Position numbers and translations under genes: made by a program. From Acidobacteriota bacterium (lineage in GTDB: Bacteria > Acidobacteriota > UBA6911 > RPQK01 > JADFOI01): a DNA stretch of 23,325 bases. Where the stretch lies: assembly GCA_022545645.1 (NCBI GenBank), contig JACZQQ010000013.1, positions 1-23,325 on the forward strand, read 5' to 3'. Each line of letters starts with the position of its first letter. Positions within the stretch are counted from its first letter, which is position 1. A model generated the notes under the pieces. That model was not told the origin of the DNA. It saw only the letters and a program-made list of their open reading frames with translations, and made no database searches. This document shows positions 1 through 7,335 of the stretch, one piece after another.

Positions 1-11
1 GCACGGTCTAA

Positions 12-809
12 TTATGTCAAGAAATCCTGGATGTATTCATTGTCGACACTTCTCAGGGATTCGTCGCTCCCCTCGAAAAGAATGTTCCCCTCTTTGAGCA
101 TCACGAAGTGAGTGTTTATCAGACAAAGGTTCTCCTCCTCGCTTTTGAAGACCACCTCGCCATTGGGTTGAGCCTCAGCGAATTCGCTGGCCAGTGTTTT
201 GGCCGCCTTGAGGTCGTGGGTCACAAAGATAGAAGCGACCCCTTCCAGGTCACGCAACTTGATGACCAATTCGCAAATGGTGCGGGCTGTAATAGGGTCC
301 AAGCCTGCTGTAGGGGCGTCGTACAGGAGAATGGGAGGATTTCCAACCAGAGCTCTAGCGATTCCAACTCGACGCATCATCCCCCCCGAAAGATCCGAAG
401 GAAACTTGTCCATCGAATCTCTCAATTCAACGAAACCCAGTAACTGTCGGACAGTTTCTTGTTGTTCCTCCTCACTGCAAGTTCTGGCCTCCCGCATTTG
501 ATAAGCGATGTTCTCACCCACGGTGAGCGAGTCAAAAAGTGCGCCTTCCTGGAAAACCATACCAATTTTCTTGCGAATCGGCATCAGTTCCGCTTCCTCT
601 AACTGGGTGATCTCCTGATCCTCGATGAATATTCGGCCCGAATCAGGTTTCACCAATCCCAATACCATCTTCAGTATAGTGGTCTTTCCTGACCCACCTC
701 CACCTATGATGATTTTCGTTTCAGCCGGCCGAACCTCCATGCTGAAGTCCCTCAGCACAACGTTTTCGTGGAAAGACTTGAACACGTGTTCAAAGCGGAT
801 AGTGCTCAA
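12..809 (-). CDS. mlaF: MlaF-like ABC transporter ATP-binding protein (phospholipid/organic solvent type)
   Basis: This is the ATPase subunit of an Mla/Mce-type lipid transporter at the inner membrane. It would power the MlaE permease encoded just upstream. It has 265 residues. Visible motifs are Walker A GGGGSGKTT (36-44), Q-loop Gln87, the signature LSGGM (140-144, the Met variant seen in Mla ATPases), Walker B LLYDAPT (about 161-167), the D-loop GLDP and the H-loop THD (197-199). The residue after the Walker B Asp is Ala165, where most ABC ATPases have the catalytic Glu. I chose the TTG at 809, which overlaps the mlaE stop as TTGA. The frame stays open to an ATG at 944, but that extension is unlike any ABC protein and lies inside mlaE. 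The stop is 12 bases from the window edge, so an MCE-domain (MlaD) gene may follow outside. Family call is firm; the lipid substrate is inferred. Confidence 0.9.
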   Translation of the reverse strand: MSTIRFEHVFKSFHENVVLRDFSMEVRPAETKIIIGGGGSGKTTILKMVLGLVKPDSGRIFIEDQEITQLEEAELMPIRKKIGMVFQEGALFDSLTVGENIAYQMREARTCSEEEQQETVRQLLGFVELRDSMDKFPSDLSGGMMRRVGIARALVGNPPILLYDAPTAGLDPITARTICELVIKLRDLEGVASIFVTHDLKAAKTLASEFAEAQPNGEVVFKSEEENLCLINTHFVMLKEGNILFEGSDESLRSVDNEYIQDFLT

Positions 810-1564
810 TATCTGAACTCCAGAACGATCTTGCTCACGAAGAAGTCGGCAATGATGACCAGGATGGACGCAGTCACCACCGCTTGTGTGGTGGAGCGAC
901 CAACACCACGTGTGCCTCCAGTCGTGTTGATGCCAAAATAGCAACCGATCATTCCAATGATAAATCCAAAAACCAACGGTTTCATCAAGCCTTCCAATAC
1001 ATCATTGTAGGCAAGCGAGCGCATTGCTGTGTTCCAGTACAAAGCGGTATTCAGTCTGAGGGTGTAAAGAGAAACAATCCACCCTCCGATCAAACCGAAA
1101 AGATCGGCCACCACCGTGAGCAGAGGAAGCATTGCCGTAGAAGCGACCACTCGGGGAGCCACTAGCTTCTTGGTGGGATCCGTTCCCAGCCCCCGCATAG
1201 CGTCGATTTGCTGTGTTACCACCATTGAGCCCAGTTGAGACGCGATTCCCGCGCCTACACGGCCAGCGATCATCAAGGCCGTCAAAACCGGCCCCAACTC
1301 CCGGACCAGCGAAAGAGCGACGAGTTGTCCGGTGAGGTTCACGGCACCGAAAGACTTCAGGGATTTGGCGGACTGAAGGGCCAAAACTCCTCCCGTGAAA
1401 AAGCCTGTCAGCATGACGATGAAAATGGATCCCGTGCCGATAATTTCCATTTGCCGGAGGATGTCTTCAAAGTAGCGGGGTTTGCGGGACAGGCTTCGAA
1501 CCGCTCGGAAAGACAACAGGGTATATTCTTGGATTTCGTAAAGGGCTCGATAGAAAAAGTTCAT
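806..1564 (-). CDS. mlaE: MlaE-family ABC transporter permease
   Basis: This is the integral inner-membrane permease of an Mla-type lipid transport system, 252 residues, the normal length for the family. It has several hydrophobic segments: about 42-65, a central pair around 140-165, and 195-245. The family core is plain: ELGPVLTALMIAGRVGAGIA followed by LGSMVVTQQIDAMRGLG and DPTKKLVAPRV. The end overlaps the TTG start of the ATPase gene by four bases, so translation is probably coupled. The ATG at 1564 has no Shine-Dalgarno sequence. A minus-strand promoter ends only 11 bases upstream, which suggests a near-leaderless mRNA. The gene is divergent from aroC across a 114-base gap. Mla systems usually keep outer-membrane lipid asymmetry; the direction of transport here cannot be read from sequence. 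Confidence 0.93.
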   Translation of the reverse strand: MNFFYRALYEIQEYTLLSFRAVRSLSRKPRYFEDILRQMEIIGTGSIFIVMLTGFFTGGVLALQSAKSLKSFGAVNLTGQLVALSLVRELGPVLTALMIAGRVGAGIASQLGSMVVTQQIDAMRGLGTDPTKKLVAPRVVASTAMLPLLTVVADLFGLIGGWIVSLYTLRLNTALYWNTAMRSLAYNDVLEGLMKPLVFGFIIGMIGCYFGINTTGGTRGVGRSTTQAVVTASILVIIADFFVSKIVLEFRY

Positions 1565-1575
1565 CTGCTTTGGTT

Positions 1576-1605
1576 ATTGTAGTCCGACCCGGAAAACGTG
1601 CTCAA
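1576..1605 (-). promoter_or_regulatory. sigma70-type promoter for mlaEF
   Basis: On the minus strand the -35 TTGAGC (1605-1600) and the -10 TACAAT (1581-1576) are separated by 18 bases. The -10 ends 11 bases before the mlaE ATG, so the transcript would begin only a few bases before the start codon. Confidence 0.5.
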
Positions 1606-1623
1606 CTCTTGACCCAAATTTAA

Positions 1624-1632
1624 TGCTAGACT
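1624..1632 (+). promoter_or_regulatory. possible extended -10 promoter for aroC
   Basis: TGCTAGACT reads as an extended -10 about 45 bases upstream of the aroC ATG. A TTGACC at 1609-1614 lies only 12 bases upstream, too close for a standard -35. It is a weak call, made because aroC must have a promoter in this 114-base divergent gap. Confidence 0.3.
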
Positions 1633-1678
1633 TAGTGCTCGATCAGGAAGAGATTAACCTGCAAATGGGAAGTAGTCT

Positions 1679-2848
1679 ATGCTTCGATTTTTGACTTCCG
1701 GGGAATCCCACGGTAAAGGATTGATTTCCGTCATTGAAGGCTTTCCCGCCAATGTCCCTGTGGATGTGTCTTTGATCAATTCTGATCTGAAGCGACGAAT
1801 GGGAGGATATGGTCGGGGAGCCCGCATGAAAATAGAGAGCGATCAGATCGAAATTTTCTCCGGGGTAAGACATGGATCTACGCTCGGGTCGCCCATCGCC
1901 TTTATTGTACACAACAAGGACTGGGTGAACTGGTCCGAGATCATGTCGGCGGAACCGAATCCTGAAGGCGCTGAGAAAAGACGGGTGACACGCCCTCGAC
2001 CCGGCCATGCTGACCTGGTGGGAGCATTGAAATATCGATTCGACGACATGCGAAACGTTCTGGAGCGGTCGAGCGCTCGCGAGACCACTTCCCGTGTGGC
2101 TGTAGGCGGCTTCTGCAGGCTGCTTCTGCGGGAGTTGGGGATCCTGATCTACAGCCATGTCGTTTCCATCAAGGACATTCGCATCTCCAGCGAGCAGTTG
2201 GAGAAGGTTTCCAGCGATCTGATCCCAAAAATTGAGTCCTCCGAGATGCGTTGCTCTGATCCTTCCCTGGATGAAGCCATGAAGAAGGCTGTCGATGATG
2301 CTATTGAGAAGGGAGAGACCATTGGAGGGACTTTCGAGGTGCGGGCCACCGGTGTTCCTCCTGGTCTGGGAAGCTATGTTCACTGGGACAGGAAACTGGA
2401 TGGCAGGCTGGCCCAGGCCATGATGTCGATTAACGCCATTAAGGGTGTGGATGTCGGAAGTGGGCTTGAGTCTGACCCCTATGGAAGTCAGTTTCATGAT
2501 GAGATTTTTTATAACGAAAAGGATCGACAGTTTTTCCGAAAGACCAATCGTGCGGGTGGGATTGAGGGCGGTACCTCCAACGGTGAGGAAATCATCGTGC
2601 GGGGCATTGTCAAACCGATTCCCACCTTGCGTCGACCCTTGATGTCGGTCGATTTTCAAAGCAAGGAAGCCTTTGAAGCTCAGTATGAGCGTTCCGACAC
2701 CTGCATTGTTCCCGCGGCAGGGGTGGTCGGAGAAGCGATGGTGACCATCGTGCTCGCTCAAGCCGTACAGGAGAAGTTTGGTGGGGATTCCCTACAGGAA
2801 ATAAGGACCAATATGGAGAACTACTCTGCGGCCCTCAAAGAGATGTAG
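1679..2848 (+). CDS. aroC: chorismate synthase
   Basis: It converts 5-enolpyruvylshikimate-3-phosphate to chorismate, the last step of the shikimate pathway, using reduced FMN. It has 389 residues, the usual size. The signatures run in order: GESHGKGLISVIEGFP (8-23), RRMGGYGRGARM (about 38-49), HGSTLGSPIAF, RPRPGHADLVGALKY, RNVLERSSARETTSRVA and GIEGGTSNGEEI. The conserved end has PAAGVVGEAM. The ATG is preceded by GGGAAG at 1667-1672 with a six-base spacing. It heads a set aroC-def-fmt-rsmB with gaps of six bases or overlaps, so the four are probably co-transcribed. The link between aromatic synthesis and translation genes is by position only. A 372-codon open frame on the opposite strand is a shadow of this gene. 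Confidence 0.97.
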   Translation: MLRFLTSGESHGKGLISVIEGFPANVPVDVSLINSDLKRRMGGYGRGARMKIESDQIEIFSGVRHGSTLGSPIAFIVHNKDWVNWSEIMSAEPNPEGAEKRRVTRPRPGHADLVGALKYRFDDMRNVLERSSARETTSRVAVGGFCRLLLRELGILIYSHVVSIKDIRISSEQLEKVSSDLIPKIESSEMRCSDPSLDEAMKKAVDDAIEKGETIGGTFEVRATGVPPGLGSYVHWDRKLDGRLAQAMMSINAIKGVDVGSGLESDPYGSQFHDEIFYNEKDRQFFRKTNRAGGIEGGTSNGEEIIVRGIVKPIPTLRRPLMSVDFQSKEAFEAQYERSDTCIVPAAGVVGEAMVTIVLAQAVQEKFGGDSLQEIRTNMENYSAALKEM

Positions 2849-2854
2849 ATGTAG

Positions 2855-3364
2855 ATGATCCGGCCTATTTTGAAGTACGGAGCTCCTGAGCTCGAAACCA
2901 AAAGTACTCCCATTACCCGGTTTGATGAGGAAATCAAGACTCTAGCGGAGGATATGCTGGAAACCATGTATGCCGCACCTGGAATTGGTCTGGCGGCGGC
3001 CCAGGTAGGGGTCAATCTTCGGTTGATGGTCATCGACATCACGGGAGGAGAGGAGCAAGGCCACCAGATCATTTTCACCAACCCGGAGATTACAGAACAG
3101 GAAGGGACTCAGGAAGCCGAGGAGGGGTGTCTGAGTATCCCGGGATTCATAGCCGTTGTTGAACGGCCCAGTAAAATTCATGTGGTGGGACAAGATCTGG
3201 AGGGCAATCCCCAGGAGTTGGATGCCGAAGGGCTCCTGGCAAGAGTCGTCTGCCACGAGATTGATCACTTGGATGGCATTCTCTACCTGGATCGTGCATC
3301 GGTTTTGAAGCGTGATCTGATCAAGAGGAAAATCCGAAAGCTCATTCGTGCCGGAGAGTGGTAA
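2855..3364 (+). CDS. def: peptide deformylase
   Basis: It removes the formyl group from the N-terminal methionine of new proteins; it is a cytosolic metalloenzyme. It has 169 residues. All three family motifs are intact: GIGLAAAQVG (43-52), EEGCLSIPG (89-97) with metal ligand Cys92, and HEIDHLDG (134-141) with ligands His134 and His138 and catalytic Glu135. It starts six bases after aroC and its stop overlaps the fmt start (TAATG). Pairing with fmt is the standard arrangement: Fmt adds the formyl group to initiator tRNA and Def later removes it. Confidence 0.97.
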   Translation: MIRPILKYGAPELETKSTPITRFDEEIKTLAEDMLETMYAAPGIGLAAAQVGVNLRLMVIDITGGEEQGHQIIFTNPEITEQEGTQEAEEGCLSIPGFIAVVERPSKIHVVGQDLEGNPQELDAEGLLARVVCHEIDHLDGILYLDRASVLKRDLIKRKIRKLIRAGEW

Positions 3365-4323
3365 TGCGAGTGCTGTTCCTGGGAACCCCGGAATTTGCCA
3401 TACCTTCACTCCAGGCCCTCCTGAATTTCTCGAGTTCGGACTTTGAGTTGGTGGGAGTCGTGAGTCAACCGGATCGGCCGGCTGGCCGAGGACAGAAACT
3501 TACCCCGCCCCCGGTGAAGGTTCTGGCCGAGCAATCCGGCCTTCCTGTGTTCCAATCCGAGCGTCTGCGCGACAATCCGGATGCCCTGCAGTTTTTGAGA
3601 GAAAAAGATCCTCAATTAATTGTTATTGTCGCCTTTGGGCAGATCTTGACTCCTGAATTCTTCGATTACCCGCCTCTGGGAAGCCTGAATGTGCATGCCT
3701 CACTTCTTCCCAACTATCGGGGCGCAGCCCCCATCGCCCATACCCTCATCAACGGGGACACCCAAACTGGGGTTACGATTATGAAAATTGACGAGGGAAT
3801 GGATACCGGAGACATCGTCTCTCAGGGCACGGTCGCCGTCGAAGAAAACACCACGCAGGGAGAGCTGGAGGACCTTTTGGCCCACCAAGGGGCGAAACTG
3901 CTCATCCAAACCCTCCCTCCCTATGCGAAGGGAGAGATGCGCCCCCAACCTCAGGATCACAAGAAGGCCACCTATGCGCCTCGAATGGCAAAGCAGGACG
4001 CTCAGATCGACTGGAATCGGTCCGCTCCAGAGATTCACAACTGGATTCGTGCCCTCAATCCGTGGCCAACGGCCGCTGCTCATTTTCAGGGGGAAAAGGT
4101 CAAGATCTGGCGTAGCCGAAGAGTGGAAGAAATTGAGGGGGATTCGAGGCCTTCAGGTCGACCCGGTGCGATTCTGGCCTTGGGTCAGGACGAGATCATT
4201 GTCGAGTGCGGACAAACGACGCTTTTGTCCCTGGGAGAGTTGCAGCTCCCCAATCGGGCCCGTATTTCGGCCCGTGATTTCGTGAATGGCGTAAATCCCA
4301 GGGTGGGAGACCTCTTTACTTGA
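3364..4323 (+). CDS. fmt: methionyl-tRNA formyltransferase
   Basis: It transfers a formyl group from 10-formyltetrahydrofolate to Met-tRNA(fMet) for translation initiation. It has 319 residues, typical length. The N-terminal formyltransferase fold starts MRVLFLGTPEFA. The catalytic triad is visible as Asn109 and His111 in LNVHASLLPNYRGAAPI and Asp147 in GMDTGD. A C-terminal OB-like domain follows from about residue 205. I took the ATG at 3364, which overlaps the def stop. A GTG two codons upstream at 3358 is possible but adds only MV. The stop overlaps the TTG start of rsmB. Confidence 0.96.
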   Translation: MRVLFLGTPEFAIPSLQALLNFSSSDFELVGVVSQPDRPAGRGQKLTPPPVKVLAEQSGLPVFQSERLRDNPDALQFLREKDPQLIVIVAFGQILTPEFFDYPPLGSLNVHASLLPNYRGAAPIAHTLINGDTQTGVTIMKIDEGMDTGDIVSQGTVAVEENTTQGELEDLLAHQGAKLLIQTLPPYAKGEMRPQPQDHKKATYAPRMAKQDAQIDWNRSAPEIHNWIRALNPWPTAAAHFQGEKVKIWRSRRVEEIEGDSRPSGRPGAILALGQDEIIVECGQTTLLSLGELQLPNRARISARDFVNGVNPRVGDLFT

Positions 4324-5600
4324 GTACTCAACCACGCGCCGTGGCTGTCCGCTTTCTGCGAGATCTTTTCAAACATCACCATCATCTCGATTTCCTTTCT
4401 CAGGATGTCGATTTCCTGGATCTTGATGAGCGCAACCGTCGCTTGGTCACCGAGTTGGTCTATGGCGTGTTGAGAAATCGGCGGCTTTTGGATCACCATG
4501 TCGGAGAGCTCTCGCGAACACCGATTGAGAGATTGGATGAGAGCATTCTCTGGGTCCTGCGTTTGGCTCTTTATGAAATCGAATTTCTTCGTATTCCCGA
4601 TCATGCGGCCGTCCACCAGGCGGTCGAGTTGTGCCGGCAGTTTCGTAAGGCCTCCGCCGCAGGATTCGTGAATGCTATACTGCGCAGTTTCCTGCGCGAG
4701 AAACCTACACTTCCTGAGGGCGAATCTGCCCGTGCCTTGGCGGTGCGGTTCAGCCACCCGGAATGGCTGGTCCAGCGCTATTTGACCCGATACGGGGCCG
4801 AACAAACGGAGCACTTATTGCGAAGGAATAATGAGCCACCCGTTCCAGCGCTTTGGGTCAATATCTTCAAAACCGACCTGCAATCTTTTTGCAGGCAACT
4901 CGAAAGTGAGGGGATTTCCTACCAGGTCTATCCCCGATTGCCCAATTGCATCACTGTGGATGCCTCAGGGTTCACTCAGCACCGTGCCTATAAGGAAGGA
5001 CTCTGTTTCTTTATGGATGTGGCCAGCCAGGAAATCGCCTATCTTGCCGAGGTCAGGAATCATCGCAGGCTGGCTGATTTTTGTTGTGCTCCAGGGGGGA
5101 AATCATTCCTTTTAGCGTCTCAGAAGGAGAAAGATGCTCAGCTTTGCTGTTGTGACTCCAGCTTTGCACGACTGAGGGAAACGCGGAATCGGGCTCAGTT
5201 CCTTCAGGTACCCGATCTGAACTTTATCCATGCCGATCTCACTTCCACTCCACCTTTTCGAAAACCGTTCGACTTTGTGCTTTTGGATGTTTCCTGCAGC
5301 GGATTGGGTACGCTGCGCTCGAACCCGGATATTCGCTGGAAGATTCGAGAGGGTGACCTGTTTCGTTTTCATTCCAAGCAGGTTTCCCTGCTCCAGAGCG
5401 GTTTTTCAGTGCTTCGTCCGGGGGGAGTGCTGACCTACTCGACTTGTTCGACGGAACCTGAGGAAAATGAAGAGGTCATCGAAGAGTTTCTGGGTGAGGA
5501 GCCCGATGCCGCACTGATTGGTGATTTTCATCGAACTTACCCGGCGCCTCATCCAGGAGATTGCTTCTTCGCCGCCCGAGTGAAGCGGGTTGGCCCCTGA
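4320..5600 (+). CDS. rsmB: 16S rRNA (cytosine(967)-C(5))-methyltransferase RsmB
   Basis: This is a SAM-dependent methyltransferase that makes m5C967 in 16S rRNA. It has 426 residues: an N-terminal NusB-like RNA-binding domain (about 5-125) and a C-terminal Rossmann methyltransferase domain. Motif I is DFCCAPGGKS (253-262). Motif IV is LDVSCSGLGT (322-331), holding Cys326. Motif VI is TYSTCSTEPEENEEV (372-386), holding catalytic Cys376. Motif IV usually reads D-A/V-P-C, so Ser325 in place of Pro is a small oddity. The TTG start overlaps the fmt stop as TTGA. The stop codon sits in the three-base loop of a GC-only hairpin (5592-5606). Confidence 0.93.
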   Translation: MSTQPRAVAVRFLRDLFKHHHHLDFLSQDVDFLDLDERNRRLVTELVYGVLRNRRLLDHHVGELSRTPIERLDESILWVLRLALYEIEFLRIPDHAAVHQAVELCRQFRKASAAGFVNAILRSFLREKPTLPEGESARALAVRFSHPEWLVQRYLTRYGAEQTEHLLRRNNEPPVPALWVNIFKTDLQSFCRQLESEGISYQVYPRLPNCITVDASGFTQHRAYKEGLCFFMDVASQEIAYLAEVRNHRRLADFCCAPGGKSFLLASQKEKDAQLCCCDSSFARLRETRNRAQFLQVPDLNFIHADLTSTPPFRKPFDFVLLDVSCSGLGTLRSNPDIRWKIREGDLFRFHSKQVSLLQSGFSVLRPGGVLTYSTCSTEPEENEEVIEEFLGEEPDAALIGDFHRTYPAPHPGDCFFAARVKRVGP

Positions 5601-5606
5601 GGGGCC
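5592..5606 (+). terminator. GC hairpin with rsmB stop codon in its loop
   Basis: GGCCCC, then loop TGA, then GGGGCC. The loop is exactly the rsmB stop codon. No T-tract follows, so it is not a standard intrinsic terminator. It may pause transcription, protect the 3' end, or be an edge of the repeat region that starts here. Confidence 0.4.
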
Positions 5607-5662
5607 GTGCTGTCGGGGGACCGTGCAGTGGTGCTGTTGTGCAGTGGTGCTGTCGTGCTGTG
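5607..5662. repeat. octamer array, copy 1 (seven units)
   Basis: Seven consecutive 8-base units in register: GTGCTGTC, GGGGGACC, GTGCAGTG, GTGCTGTT, GTGCAGTG, GTGCTGTC and GTGCTGTG. Read on the minus strand the units contain GCAC and AGCAC, so this array faces the array at 5770-5908. It starts a stretch (5601-5908) of just over 300 bases without a convincing gene. That stretch holds this array, a promoter and the second array. Confidence 0.8.
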
Positions 5663-5682
5663 GAGGGTATCCCTAAGCTCCT

Positions 5683-5713
5683 TTGACTGCCGCCCGAGTT
5701 AGACACGTATAAA
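5683..5713 (+). promoter_or_regulatory. candidate promoter for the PASTA-protein operon
   Basis: TTGACT (5683-5688) and TATAAA (5708-5713) are 19 bases apart, or 18 if GTATAA at 5707 is taken. It lies between the two facing octamer arrays and would drive the PASTA gene, rpe and bamD. The array at 5770-5908 would then be 5' leader. Confidence 0.4.
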
Positions 5714-5769
5714 CGCAGCATGCTAGATTAAATACGAAGGCCGAGGGGCCACAAGATGACAAAACGCCC

Positions 5770-5908
5770 GCACGACCGTACGACCCCACAACAGCACGAC
5801 AGCACGAAGGGCGAAGCGCGCACACACGACGGCACGACAGCACAACAGCACGACGACAGTACGAAGCGCGAAGCCCCCACGCACCACAGTACGAAGCGCG
5901 AAGCGCGC
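5770..5908. repeat. octamer array, copy 2, directly before the PASTA gene
   Basis: Imperfect 8-base units of the form GCACGACA: GCACGACC, GTACGACC, CCACAACA, GCACGACA, GCACGAAG, then after a break GCACGACA, GCACAACA and GCACGACG. A pair GTACGAAG-CGCGAAGC occurs at 5859 and again 30 bases on at 5889. The unit has no stop codon on this strand in any frame, so it leaves the upstream frame of the PASTA gene open from 5756 and makes a false-looking extension rich in His, Thr, Arg and Gln. Confidence 0.8.
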
Positions 5909-6643
5909 ATGCGGGGAAGTACGATCCATGAGCAGATCCTGATCGTGGGCCAGCTGACCGTCCTGGTGGGGGTTTTGATTGCCGTGGGGCTCTCCAGCGC
6001 CTACCTGGGAATGCGACTGGCGGTTCGGGGGACAGAAGTAGAAGTACCCTCGATCGCTGGAAAGCCGGTGGGAGAGGCCACAGAGATCCTTGAGAGGGTT
6101 CACCTGAAGCGGGAGGTTATGGGGGAGCGCTTCGACCCAGAGATTCCCAGAGGAGTCGTTATCTCCCAGCACCCTCAACCTGGGAGAACTATTAAGGCGG
6201 AAAGAACGGTTCAGATCATTCTGAGCCTGGGAACGAAAACGCATCCCGTTCCGGATCTGAGAGGATCTCCCTTAAGGGTGGCACGACTGATGGCGTCCGA
6301 CGCAGGATTCGAATTGGGAAATATTAGTGAAATTTCGATGAGTGAGATTCCGAAAGGACAGATTGTACAGCAATTTCCCCCACCCGACTCGAAGGATCTC
6401 CTGAGTCCCGAAATTGATGTCCTGGTCAGTGGAGGATTCCTCGAGCGCTATGTGATGCCCGATGTCACCGGACAGAGTTTAAATTCGGTAGTGCTCTATT
6501 TCGAGAAAAATGCTTTCAAATTAGGCAACATTCGGTACGGAGACTATCCGGACGCTGCCAGAGGTGCTGTGGTCAAACAATTTCCGGAGCCTGGCTATCT
6601 CTTGACAGAACAGGAGACCATAAACTTGGAGGTTGCTCGCTGA
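5909..6643 (+). CDS. PASTA-domain membrane protein
   Basis: This is a 244-residue protein with a short cytoplasmic N-terminus, one membrane helix (about 10-35) and three extracytoplasmic PASTA domains (about 42-107, 111-175 and 180-243). PASTA domains bind muropeptides or beta-lactam-like ligands in kinases such as PknB and in penicillin-binding proteins. No kinase or transpeptidase domain is present, so it is a free-standing PASTA protein. Each repeat has the typical V-P-D/S-x-x-G start and a late V-x-x-Q-x-P-x-P-G piece (for example VISQHPQPG). The frame is open back to an ATG at 5756, but those 51 codons are made of the octamer array. I therefore prefer the ATG at 5909, just before the membrane helix. 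The stop overlaps the rpe start (TGATG). Function is inferred as cell-wall sensing or binding. Confidence 0.85.
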   Translation: MRGSTIHEQILIVGQLTVLVGVLIAVGLSSAYLGMRLAVRGTEVEVPSIAGKPVGEATEILERVHLKREVMGERFDPEIPRGVVISQHPQPGRTIKAERTVQIILSLGTKTHPVPDLRGSPLRVARLMASDAGFELGNISEISMSEIPKGQIVQQFPPPDSKDLLSPEIDVLVSGGFLERYVMPDVTGQSLNSVVLYFEKNAFKLGNIRYGDYPDAARGAVVKQFPEPGYLLTEQETINLEVAR

Positions 6644-7335
6644 TGGCCCTGATTGCACCGTCTATACTTTCTGCAGACTTCCTCAACCTGGGACAGGACA
6701 TTCGCAAAATCCAGGAGGCCGGAGCTCGGATTCTCCACCTGGACGTTATGGATGGTCATTTCGTGCCCAATTTGACCATCGGTCTGCCCGTGATTGAGGC
6801 ACTCAGGAACAGCACGGATCTCCTTCTGGATGTTCACCTGATGATTTCCAATCCCGAGCAAATGGTCGAAGCTTACATCGACGCTGGAGCAGACTATCTC
6901 AGCGTTCACTATGAGACCGTCGATCACCTGGACCGTCTTGTGGAGAGAATCCGTGAGAAAGGTGCCCAGCCGGGGGTGGTTTTAAACCCACATACACCTG
7001 TGCTAATCTTAGAAGAAATACTAAAGAAATGTCACCATATCCTTTTGATGTCGGTGAATCCAGGATATGGGGGCCAGAAGTTTATTTCTGCTAGCTTTGA
7101 AAAAGTGAGAAAGCTAAAGTCTTTGATTGATTCGCAAGGCTTGAATGTTAAAATCGAGATAGATGGAGGCATGGGGCCTGACAACACGGAAGAAGCGGTG
7201 CAGTCGGGTGTGGATATTGTGGTAGCGGGATCAGCGATCTTCCATTCCCAGAGTCCGAAGGACACTTTTCATCAGATGCAGCGGATTGCGGAAGGAGCTG
7301 CGGTATTGAAAGGCAACAATGCGATTTCTGCCTGA
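6643..7335 (+). CDS. rpe: ribulose-phosphate 3-epimerase
   Basis: It interconverts ribulose-5-phosphate and xylulose-5-phosphate in the pentose phosphate pathway. It has 230 residues forming a TIM barrel. Visible sites are Ser9 in APSILSADF, metal ligands His32 and His65, and acid/base residues Asp34 in HLDVMDGHFVPN and Asp174 in EIDGGMG. The SVNPGYGGQKF loop and the phosphate-binding GSAIF near the end are also present. The start overlaps the PASTA stop. The last 17 bases overlap the next gene. Confidence 0.97.
   Translation: MALIAPSILSADFLNLGQDIRKIQEAGARILHLDVMDGHFVPNLTIGLPVIEALRNSTDLLLDVHLMISNPEQMVEAYIDAGADYLSVHYETVDHLDRLVERIREKGAQPGVVLNPHTPVLILEEILKKCHHILLMSVNPGYGGQKFISASFEKVRKLKSLIDSQGLNVKIEIDGGMGPDNTEEAVQSGVDIVVAGSAIFHSQSPKDTFHQMQRIAEGAAVLKGNNAISA

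Noticed and set aside
1643..2761. A 372-codon open frame on the minus strand opposite aroC
   Set aside because: It is a shadow of chorismate synthase, whose motifs are all on the plus strand. The antisense product has no recognisable motif and its composition follows the codon structure of aroC.
5607..5908. CRISPR-like array
   Set aside because: The units are 8 bases long, contiguous and variable, without spacers, and no cas gene is present.
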